The position numbers and the translations under genes were made by a program. From CAYOVG01 sp964407285 (GTDB lineage: Bacteria; Desulfobacterota; Syntrophobacteria; Syntrophobacterales; Syntrophobacteraceae): a DNA stretch of 12,041 bases. The DNA is taken from NCBI GenBank assembly GCA_964407285.1, contig CAYOVG010000220.1, forward strand, positions 1-12,041. Direction: 5' to 3'. The notes under the pieces are model-generated. The model was given only the letters and a program-made list of their open reading frames with translations. It was not told the origin of the DNA and searched no databases. Below, piece after piece: positions 6,990 to 12,041 of the stretch; position 1 is the first letter of the stretch, and each line of letters opens with the position of its first letter.

Positions 6990-7811
6990 ATGCGGATCAT
7001 GAATACGGAATCGAACTGTCCTTTGCCCGGCGGCGCGTGTATGGATTTCTCGGCGCCTCTTCCCTTATATCCATGTCCACTGGGCCCCATGGCCCCTCCC
7101 GTTGTGACGTACGAGCCGAGATCGTTCGTGATCAACAAGGCCGGGACCCACCAGGTAACCCTCCATGGCACGAAGCACAATCAGCCATGCTCCCTGGACT
7201 TCATTATTTCCATTCTTCCCATGCTGGCGGATTCGGGGATAACGCATGTCGGGCTGGAAATAGCTTCGGATCAGCAGCGAGCGATCGACAGGTTCATGAG
7301 AGAGGGAACCGGACTCGAGGATATTGAAGTCTTTCACGTCATCGACTGCCCGGAGTATCGGTATCTGCTCAAAGCCATCCGCGCCTGCGGCCTTTCGGCG
7401 GTGGCCCTGGACCTTCCGCGGTCGGCATGGGACACTCCCTACACTCGCGACCAGTGGATGGCGAATGAGATCGGGCAGGTGCTCCGGAGAGACCCGCGGG
7501 CGAAGGTCTTCGTTATCGTCGGCAATCTGCATACTCTGAAAAATATCGACTGGTTGGACCCGAGCAAGACGGACGCCTTCATCCCGGGCCATCTTTCACG
7601 GTGGCGGCCCGATCTCGGGGTCTTCTCCATGGTGGCGGAGCATATCGATGTCGAAGGAAGTGGAAACGTCTGCGACTTCTACAGGAAGCTGGTGACGCGG
7701 CCGATCGTTGTGGAAACGGCCGGTCTCGACCTGGAACTGAGGGTCCTGAGGCTGCTGGCGGCGAAACCCATGGACCCCTGCCGCCTGGTGGACGCCATTG
7801 TCGTATACTGA
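6990..7811 (+). CDS. ChaN/TraB-like protein of the haem-binding-uptake, Tiki superfamily
   Basis: A protein of 273 residues from the ATG at 6990 (weak site ACGAGAAG upstream; a second ATG lies at 6999, and the frame is open back to a TTG at 6873). The order of motifs fits the ChaN/EreA-like fold: HGTKHNQ (59-65) at the first active-site strand, THVGLEI (85-91), the helix with LLKAIRACGLSAVALDLPR (126-144), RDQWMANEI (153-161), and the strand VFVIVGNLHTLK (173-184). The His/Glu pairs at these positions bind metal or haem in relatives. Cys10, Cys17, Cys29 and Cys67 lie towards the N-terminus; there is no clear signal peptide or lipobox, so it may be cytoplasmic. ChaN proteins are linked to iron or haem uptake and to erythromycin-esterase-like enzymes. 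The nearby TonB module suggests the former, but the gene is divergent from that operon. Family moderately sure; function not. Confidence 0.6.
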   Translation: MRIMNTESNCPLPGGACMDFSAPLPLYPCPLGPMAPPVVTYEPRSFVINKAGTHQVTLHGTKHNQPCSLDFIISILPMLADSGITHVGLEIASDQQRAIDRFMREGTGLEDIEVFHVIDCPEYRYLLKAIRACGLSAVALDLPRSAWDTPYTRDQWMANEIGQVLRRDPRAKVFVIVGNLHTLKNIDWLDPSKTDAFIPGHLSRWRPDLGVFSMVAEHIDVEGSGNVCDFYRKLVTRPIVVETAGLDLELRVLRLLAAKPMDPCRLVDAIVVY

Positions 7812-7851
7812 TGTAGACGGGCGCAATCTCCGCATGCCCGCGACCGATGCG

Positions 7852-7896
7852 TTCGGATATGGCGGGCCCGTACGACCGGCCATCGCCATATCCGAA
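7852..7896. terminator. Long perfect hairpin after the ChaN-like gene
   Basis: TTCGGATATGGCG (7852-7864) pairs perfectly with CGCCATATCCGAA (7884-7896). Inside it GGCC (7865-7868) can pair with GGCC (7878-7881) beside a two-base bulge. No T run follows on either strand. It lies between the convergent 3' ends of the ChaN-like gene and the DUF2795 gene, so RNA 3'-end protection or two-way termination is likely. Confidence 0.45.
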
Positions 7897-7991
7897 GCCT
7901 GTGTGGCGCGTTCTTGCCCGACGGCGCACCGCGCCGGCGGGACGTCATGAGTAAACGTGCGTAAGGGCTGTTGAAGCGGAGAAAGAAGATC

Positions 7992-8213
7992 CTACTCCGC
8001 GTACGCAACGTTGCCGAGTTCCTGCATCACTTCGGCGGGAGTATTGTATTCCTTGTCGGGGATCTGCTCCAGAACATCCATTACGTCCTCGGTATCGGGT
8101 CCGGGGCCTTTCCGGGCATGCTCCAGGAGTTGCTGCTTGCTCACCGGAAAGTCGATTCCCTTCAAGTGCTTCATCACATTTGCGGGACCGTGCCCGCCTA
8201 CGCCTCTCGCCAT
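7992..8213 (-). CDS. DUF2795 small protein
   Basis: A 73-residue acidic and basic, soluble protein. Residues 8-65 match the DUF2795 pattern: VMKHLKGIDFPVSKQQLLEH, a Gly/Pro turn, EDVMDVLEQIPDKEY and the final helix TPAEVMQELG. Members are small helical proteins of unknown function, often in stress-related or small-protein clusters. The start at 8213 is supported by GGAAGG a few bases upstream; an ATG 7 bases earlier is in another frame. It lies 155 bases downstream of the HhH gene on the same strand, but two strong hairpins fill the gap, so it probably has its own regulation or differential RNA stability. No signal peptide or membrane segment. Confidence 0.8.
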   Translation of the reverse strand: MARGVGGHGPANVMKHLKGIDFPVSKQQLLEHARKGPGPDTEDVMDVLEQIPDKEYNTPAEVMQELGNVAYAE

Positions 8214-8241
8214 TGCTCATCCTTCCGTGAACCCCGCGTAA

Positions 8242-8296
8242 TTACGGTTGCCGGTCAAATCGTCACAGCCGGCAACCGTAACCGCACAAAGCGGTT
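8242..8296. repeat. Two adjacent hairpins upstream of the DUF2795 gene
   Basis: TTACGGTTGCCGG (8242-8254) pairs perfectly with CCGGCAACCGTAA (8269-8281) across a 14-base loop. Directly abutting it, AACCGC (8280-8285) pairs with GCGGTT (8291-8296). The two compete for bases 8280-8281. The region would be the 3' end of the HhH transcript or the 5' leader of the DUF2795 transcript. Confidence 0.6.
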
Positions 8297-8314
8297 TCCT
8301 ATCTTCACCGAATA

Positions 8315-8347
8315 GGTCGCGTAATCGCGATCTCGAGTACTCTTAAG
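8315..8347. repeat. Cluster of short palindromes 3' of the HhH gene
   Basis: GGTCGCG-TAAT-CGCGATC (8315-8332, one G-U pair) is followed by the self-complementary words CTCGAG, GAGTACTC and CTTAAG within about 15 bases. Such crowding is unusual beside normal sequence. It could be a protein-binding region for the DUF2795 promoter or a decayed repeat. Confidence 0.4.
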
Positions 8348-8368
8348 GAGTTATTTCGGCGTTCCGTT

Positions 8369-8623
8369 CTACAGAACTGCCCCACCGTTCTTCATGTCCT
8401 CGATCATGCCTTTCGAAATGCCCGGAATCTTCCCGAGGTCTTCCCAATCCTTGAAGGGACCGTGCTCATCGCGATAATTCAGAATATCCTGGGCTCGTCC
8501 ACGACCGACCATGGGCAGCATGGCAAGTTCTTCCAGGCCGGCGTTATTGAGATTGATCTTCTTCTGGGATTTCGATCCTGATTTCGACTCTGATCCGGAT
8601 TGTTCTTTGCGGTGTTGCGCCAT
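8369..8623 (-). CDS. ComEA-like helix-hairpin-helix small protein
   Basis: An 84-residue cytoplasmic protein. Residues 1-22 are a Ser/Lys/Gln-rich polar leader without a signal peptide or membrane anchor, unlike competence protein ComEA. Residues 23-78 are a ComEA-type double helix-hairpin-helix: INLNNAGLEELAMLPMVGRGRAQDILNYR in two parts (LNNA start, first hairpin PMVGRG at 37-42) and DLGKIPGISKGMIEDM (second hairpin PGIS at 67-70). HhH motifs bind the DNA backbone without sequence preference. The ATG at 8623 is chosen because GGAGG (8631-8635) lies 7 bases upstream; an upstream in-frame start at 8716 lacks such a site. The AT-rich stretch 8716-8750 probably contains the promoter. DNA-binding is inferred from the family; the cellular role is unknown. 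Confidence 0.8.
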   Translation of the reverse strand: MAQHRKEQSGSESKSGSKSQKKINLNNAGLEELAMLPMVGRGRAQDILNYRDEHGPFKDWEDLGKIPGISKGMIEDMKNGGAVL

Positions 8624-8867
8624 ATATACTCCTCCATTGTCTGAGAGAATCGCGTCATGGGTCGCCACGGGGAGGCGCGTTTGCTCCGCCGGGCCCTCCC
8701 TTTTCCGCGTTTTCATTTAATTTCGACAACTTACAGATAATAATAACAGGGCAAGCCAATTCACGTATGGGATAAACACCCCATATCGAACCCGGAAAGA
8801 TGGTAAATTCCGACCCATGGCCGGTTACCCGCTTATAAATCCCGCCGATCGATCCGGCTGTTTCCCC

Positions 8868-9008
8868 AACCCGCAACCCGCAAAGCGATCGCTGTTTACG
8901 GGACGCCCATGCACGATGGAGTACGCTCATGCCTTACGACAACTCACCCCCCAACTCGCACCCCCACACCCTACCCCCCACCCGCAACCCGCAACCCGCA
9001 CCCCGCAA
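8868..9008. repeat. AACCCGC heptamer clusters in a C-rich intergenic stretch
   Basis: AACCCGC occurs twice in tandem at 8868-8881, and a second cluster at about 8980-9008 has CCCGCAA, CCCGCAA, CCCGCAC and CCCGCAA units. Bases 8941-9010 contain almost no G on the + strand and several runs of five or six C, so the - strand could form G-quadruplex-type structures. The two clusters are about 100 bases apart between divergent genes. No gene is supported in this stretch. Confidence 0.65.
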
Positions 9009-9091
9009 CTCCCATCACCGGCCAAATCATCCCACTCCAGGTATTCTGGATTTCCCCTTCTTCAGATCTTAAATATCTGGATAGGCGCTCT

Positions 9092-9120
9092 TTGACATAA
9101 AGGAGCCGGAAAGCTGTATT
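9092..9120 (+). promoter_or_regulatory. Sigma70-type promoter of the asparagine-synthetase-like gene
   Basis: A perfect -35 TTGACA (9092-9097) is followed after 17 bases by TGTATT (9115-9120, 4 of 6 matches). The start codon is about 120 bases downstream. An AT-rich inverted repeat CAGAT-N7-ATCTG (9063-9079) lies just upstream of the -35. Confidence 0.5.
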
Positions 9121-9245
9121 GAGATTTCACGTCAAAACACCCGGGCAACAAGGCAAAAAGATACATGAGTTTTGGTGACGGCCGTTCCGGCGCAATGCCC
9201 GGTAAAGCGCCGTATCACACCATCCAGTATCGAGGAGGAAAGAGG

Positions 9246-11345
9246 ATGTTCCTGGGAATAATGAAATTCAACGGGGGCGCATTCGAGGACAACGGCGCCG
9301 GGACTTTCAGGTGCCTGACCGATGCCGGCGCGGCGATCGACACGCGAGCGGCGACCGGAACCCATTTGAAGGCAGGCGGCTCCCGCGCGCCGGCCGGAGC
9401 CGATGTAGCGACCGACACCGGTGCGGAGCCGGTTTTAAGCGGATTCCCGAGCACCTGGTCCGACGGACGGATCAGGCTTATCCACGGACTGCCCGAAAAC
9501 GGAAAGAACAACGGGAGCCGTGACGGACCGGACCGACGCGCCCCGGACCATCACGGCGGGGAACGGCTCGACCGGGACCGCCGTGGCCGGGACCGTCATG
9601 GCCGGGACCGCCATGGCCGGGACCGGCAGGCTTCCATCAGTGTGCTCGGGCATGTGGCTATCGTGTTTGAAGGCCGGATATACAATATGCCGGACCTGCT
9701 CGAGCGCGTGGGGGGCGTTCGAGGTTCGCCGCCGGACGGAGCCGGAGCGGGTGAGACGCTGATCCGGCTCTACGAGAAATACGGCGAATTGTTTCCGGGG
9801 AGGATAAACGGCAAGTTCTCGTTCGCCCTGTGGGATTCCAGGGCGGGGAAGCTCGTGCTCGGGCGCGACCACCTGGGAATCGAGCCGCTCTACTACGCGG
9901 AGAACTGCGGATCGGTCGTCTTCGGCAACTCGCTGCACGCCCTGACGCGCACTGGGCTGGTGAAGAAGGAAATCAGTTCCGAAGCCATGCTTCAGTACCT
10001 GCTCTACTGCTACAATCCGTCGGATCAAACGCTGGTGGACAACGTATTCAAGCTTCGGCCGGGCCACGTGCTTTGCCAGTACGGCCCGGCCAGGTCCATC
10101 AAGCCGTACTGGCGCCTCAGCTTCGCTAATCAGCCGGTGCGCACCGAAGACGAGTACCGTGAGGAAATTCTGCCGCTCATCGAGGACGCCATCAGGATTC
10201 GCCTGGAACCCGAGGAGGCTCCCGGAATCTTTCTGAGCGGCGGTACGGATTCCAGCACCCTGGTAAGCCTCGCGTCGAAGATCCTGGACCGCCCGTTTCG
10301 CACCTTCTCCTTCCGGTGCATGGGGAAGTCCTTCGACGAGTCCGGGTATGCCCGCCTGGTGGCGAACCGGTTCGGCGCCATGCACAATGAGGTGATCTAC
10401 GGCGCGGACCAGCTTTCGCTCATTTCGGAAGCGGTGCGGTTCATGGACGAACCGTTTTGCGATGTTGGGATCGAAGTGGGCACGTATGTGCTCGGCAGGG
10501 CCGCGAGCGGGAAGGTGGCCTACACTCTGAGCGGCGAGGGCGGAGACGAACTCTTCGGAGGACATCCGGTGTACGTCGCCGACAAAGTCGCATCGGTCGT
10601 GGACCACGTTCCCTCCAACCTGGTGACCCCCTTCACGTCCATGTTCACGAAGCTGCCCGATTCCGACCGGAAGAAAGACCTCTCCGTTCTCCTGAAGCGT
10701 TTTTCCTACGGGCTCTCGTTTCCCTCCAAGCTCCTCAGCCACCGGTGGCGCATCTACTATACGCCGGACGAACTCCGAAGCCTTTGCAGCGAGGAGCGGA
10801 CCCGGCGGCAGTGTCGTCCCGAGAGGCTCTTCGAACCGATGCTCAGGCACAACGAGGGAGCGGACGGGCGCGACATCCTGAGCCGCAGTCTCTACAGCGA
10901 GTATTCCACGCTGGTCGATTTCTACCTGCGCAGGCTGAGTCTGCTGAAGTCGTTTTCGATCGACCCGCGAACGCCCCTCATGGACATAAGGCTGGTGGAA
11001 TATGCCGCACGGGTGCCGTCCGCTCTGAAGATCAAGGGGCTCTCCAACACCAAGTACATCTACCGCAAGGTCCTGGAAGGGATACTGCCGAGAGAAATCC
11101 TCTACGACCGCCCCAAGCTCGGCCACAGCGTCCCGATGAAGAACTGGATTCGCGACGATCCGAAGGCGCTCGGAATGATCAGGGATGTGCTGGACGAAAG
11201 CCGGCTCGTTGGCGCGGGCGTACTCGACCGCGCCTATATCGACCGCATCGTCCGGGAACATGTGGAGAAGCAAAACAACCACTCACACCGGCTGTGGGGA
11301 CTGACGGTCCTGGACCTGTGGCTCCGGGAGCACATGCGGCCGTAG
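9246..11345 (+). CDS. Asparagine-synthetase-like amidotransferase with a degenerate glutaminase domain
   Basis: A 699-residue AsnB-family protein. The ATG at 9246 is chosen for AGGAGG (9233-9238) 7 bases upstream; an ATG at 9165 in frame has no good site. The synthetase half is intact: ATP pyrophosphatase loop SGGTDSS (331-337), EPFCDVG (402-408), LSGEGGDELFGG (428-439) and the C-terminal IDPRTPLMD and YDRPKLGHSVPMKNW segments. The glutaminase half is not: the protein starts MFLG instead of MCG, so the nucleophilic Cys is missing; the usual RGPD loop is replaced by a long unrelated stretch; NGEIYN reads EGRIYN (142-147); and the following catalytic Asp is absent. Residues 90-128 are an Arg/Asp/His/Gly-rich insert ending in GRDRH repeats. 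It probably adenylates a carboxylate and uses ammonia or another amine, as in beta-lactam synthetases or lasso-peptide cyclases, which also lack the Cys. No precursor peptide or partner gene is visible. Confidence 0.85.
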   Translation: MFLGIMKFNGGAFEDNGAGTFRCLTDAGAAIDTRAATGTHLKAGGSRAPAGADVATDTGAEPVLSGFPSTWSDGRIRLIHGLPENGKNNGSRDGPDRRAPDHHGGERLDRDRRGRDRHGRDRHGRDRQASISVLGHVAIVFEGRIYNMPDLLERVGGVRGSPPDGAGAGETLIRLYEKYGELFPGRINGKFSFALWDSRAGKLVLGRDHLGIEPLYYAENCGSVVFGNSLHALTRTGLVKKEISSEAMLQYLLYCYNPSDQTLVDNVFKLRPGHVLCQYGPARSIKPYWRLSFANQPVRTEDEYREEILPLIEDAIRIRLEPEEAPGIFLSGGTDSSTLVSLASKILDRPFRTFSFRCMGKSFDESGYARLVANRFGAMHNEVIYGADQLSLISEAVRFMDEPFCDVGIEVGTYVLGRAASGKVAYTLSGEGGDELFGGHPVYVADKVASVVDHVPSNLVTPFTSMFTKLPDSDRKKDLSVLLKRFSYGLSFPSKLLSHRWRIYYTPDELRSLCSEERTRRQCRPERLFEPMLRHNEGADGRDILSRSLYSEYSTLVDFYLRRLSLLKSFSIDPRTPLMDIRLVEYAARVPSALKIKGLSNTKYIYRKVLEGILPREILYDRPKLGHSVPMKNWIRDDPKALGMIRDVLDESRLVGAGVLDRAYIDRIVREHVEKQNNHSHRLWGLTVLDLWLREHMRP
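9574..9630 (+). repeat. 15-bp tandem repeat inside the asparagine-synthetase-like gene
   Basis: Three full units of the form GGGACCGYCRTGGCC (9574-9588, 9589-9603, 9604-9618) are followed by a partial fourth (from 9619). The period is a multiple of three, so copy number can change without a frameshift. Each unit encodes Gly-Arg-Asp-Arg-His or a close variant. It lies in the glutaminase half, before the EGRIYN strand. Confidence 0.85.
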
Positions 11346-11362
11346 GCGCAACGCCTTTCAAA

Positions 11363-11398
11363 CGGGAAACGGACGCCCGGGAGCGCATCCGTTTCCCG
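11363..11398 (+). terminator. Hairpin after the asparagine-synthetase-like gene
   Basis: CGGGAAACGGA (11363-11373) pairs perfectly with TCCGTTTCCCG (11388-11398), 17 bases after the stop codon. The 14-base loop contains CCCGGG. No T run follows, so it may be a weak or Rho-assisted terminator or an RNA-stability element. Confidence 0.5.
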
Positions 11399-11430
11399 GC
11401 GCCATGCCTCCACGTTCGCCTCATTTGAGC

Positions 11431-11459
11431 TTGCCATCAACGCGGGATTGCCATACATT
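11431..11459 (+). promoter_or_regulatory. Possible sigma70 promoter of the right-edge sensor gene
   Basis: TTGCCA (11431-11436, 5 of 6 to the -35 consensus) is followed after 17 bases by TACATT (11454-11459, 4 of 6 to the -10). The GTG start is about 85 bases downstream. Confidence 0.35.
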
Positions 11460-11544
11460 GATTTCGGGTCTTCCGTGTCGAGAATACAGGATAACGTATT
11501 GCCGGCTTTACAACCACGCAAGTTTCGGCAGCAGGAGAGTGGAA

Positions 11545-12041
11545 GTGAGGGGTGGCGTCTTGAAGTCCGGTATCAAAAAGGCGGTTGTCTTCGGCGGCTT
11601 TTTGCCCGCCGCCGGCGTTCTTGCGGCTCACTTCCTCGCCCCTCACTCGTACTGGCGCCATGAGACGTTTCATTCTTTTCTCGAGTCGCTCGGAGCCTTC
11701 GCGGCGTTATCGCTGGCGACGATAATGCTGTTTCTCCGGAAGCACAGGGTCGAGTGGGCTCACTCCATATGGTTTTCAAGCGCATTGACGGGCATGGGGA
11801 TTTTGAACGGATTCCATGCCGCGGTTTCCAACGATGATTCTTTCACCTGGCTGAGAATTACGACGATCCTTACGGGCGGTATTCTGAGCGCGCTGATCTG
11901 GCTGCCCGACCGTTACTCAAAGACGGAAGAGGCCAGAAAGCTGCCGGGAGCGACCTTCGCAGGGGCGTTCGTATTGGGGACACTGCTGACCGCTTTCGCC
12001 GATCATCTGCCGGCGCTGGTGACGAACGGCGCGCTGGTACC
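11545..12041 (+). CDS. N-terminal membrane domain of a probable sensor protein (histidine kinase or similar), cut by the window edge
   Basis: 165 codons are visible and the frame is open to the last base. The GTG at 11545 has AGGAG (11533-11537) 7 bases upstream; a TTG at 11560 is an alternative. The protein starts with a few basic residues, then shows about five hydrophobic segments: around residues 13-32, 45-67, 73-96, 105-124 and 140-160. Conserved-looking positions are HETFHSFLESLGAFAALSLA, the loop MGILNGFHAAVS, and WLR followed by GGILSALIWLPDR. I recognise this as the type of multi-helix input domain found before PAS and histidine-kinase modules in Desulfobacterota signalling proteins. 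No kinase or output domain is in the window, so the output is an inference. It follows the asparagine-synthetase-like gene by 199 bases and seems to have its own promoter. Confidence 0.6.
   Translation, partial: MRGGVLKSGIKKAVVFGGFLPAAGVLAAHFLAPHSYWRHETFHSFLESLGAFAALSLATIMLFLRKHRVEWAHSIWFSSALTGMGILNGFHAAVSNDDSFTWLRITTILTGGILSALIWLPDRYSKTEEARKLPGATFAGAFVLGTLLTAFADHLPALVTNGALV

Noticed and set aside
8817..9095. 92-codon + strand open frame rich in Pro and Thr
   Set aside because: Its composition comes from the C-rich block and the AACCCGC repeats; it has no start signal and no family features. I also considered it as a precursor peptide for the downstream enzyme and saw no leader-core pattern.
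9435..11282. 615-codon open frame antisense to the asparagine-synthetase-like gene
   Set aside because: The + strand frame has all the synthetase motifs and a strong ribosome site; the antisense frame is a high-GC shadow.
11448..11663. 71-codon + strand open frame before the right-edge sensor
   Set aside because: It overlaps the start of the sensor frame, which has a ribosome site and clear membrane helices, and has no features of its own.

Overview
The window looks like a chromosomal segment of a GC-rich, Gram-negative anaerobe of the Desulfobacterota type (Syntrophobacter- or Geobacter-like). This is an inference from the TonB/ExbBD outer-membrane energy system, the base composition, the style of the sensor-kinase N-terminus at the right edge, and AACCCGC intergenic heptamers. 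I cannot name the species. No rRNA, tRNA, CRISPR array or intact mobile element was recognised.

Left part (1-1199): the C-terminal piece of a CheB-type methylesterase with a Cys/His zinc-ribbon-like tail, cut off by stop codons and an AT-rich junction. About 630 bases without a convincing gene follow. They contain a strong intrinsic terminator (882-934) and a CRP/FNR-like dyad (1042-1055).

Centre (1200-6430): a TonB-dependent outer-membrane receptor on the + strand converges on a - strand operon exbB-exbD-tonB. A perfect 15-bp hairpin separates the two 3' ends. Receptor, TonB and the ExbBD proton-channel pair together make a complete uptake module: ExbB/ExbD use the proton motive force, TonB spans the periplasm and the receptor opens for its ligand. 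The ligand is not evident. A second strong terminator lies in the 5' leader of exbB, so the operon may be controlled by attenuation.

Right of centre (6431-8716): a ChaN/TraB-like (Tiki superfamily) protein on the + strand, then on the - strand a DUF2795 small protein and a ComEA-like helix-hairpin-helix small protein. Unusually dense perfect hairpins lie between these genes.

Right part (8717-12041): a C-rich intergenic stretch with AACCCGC heptamers, a consensus-like sigma70 promoter, and a 699-residue asparagine-synthetase-like enzyme. Its glutaminase half has lost the nucleophilic cysteine and the other recognisable catalytic positions and carries an Arg/Asp/His repeat insert, while the ATP-dependent synthetase half is intact. 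It is followed by a hairpin, a promoter, and the membrane-embedded N-terminus of a probable sensor protein that runs off the edge. The degenerate synthetase and the exbB leader are the items most worth a second look.
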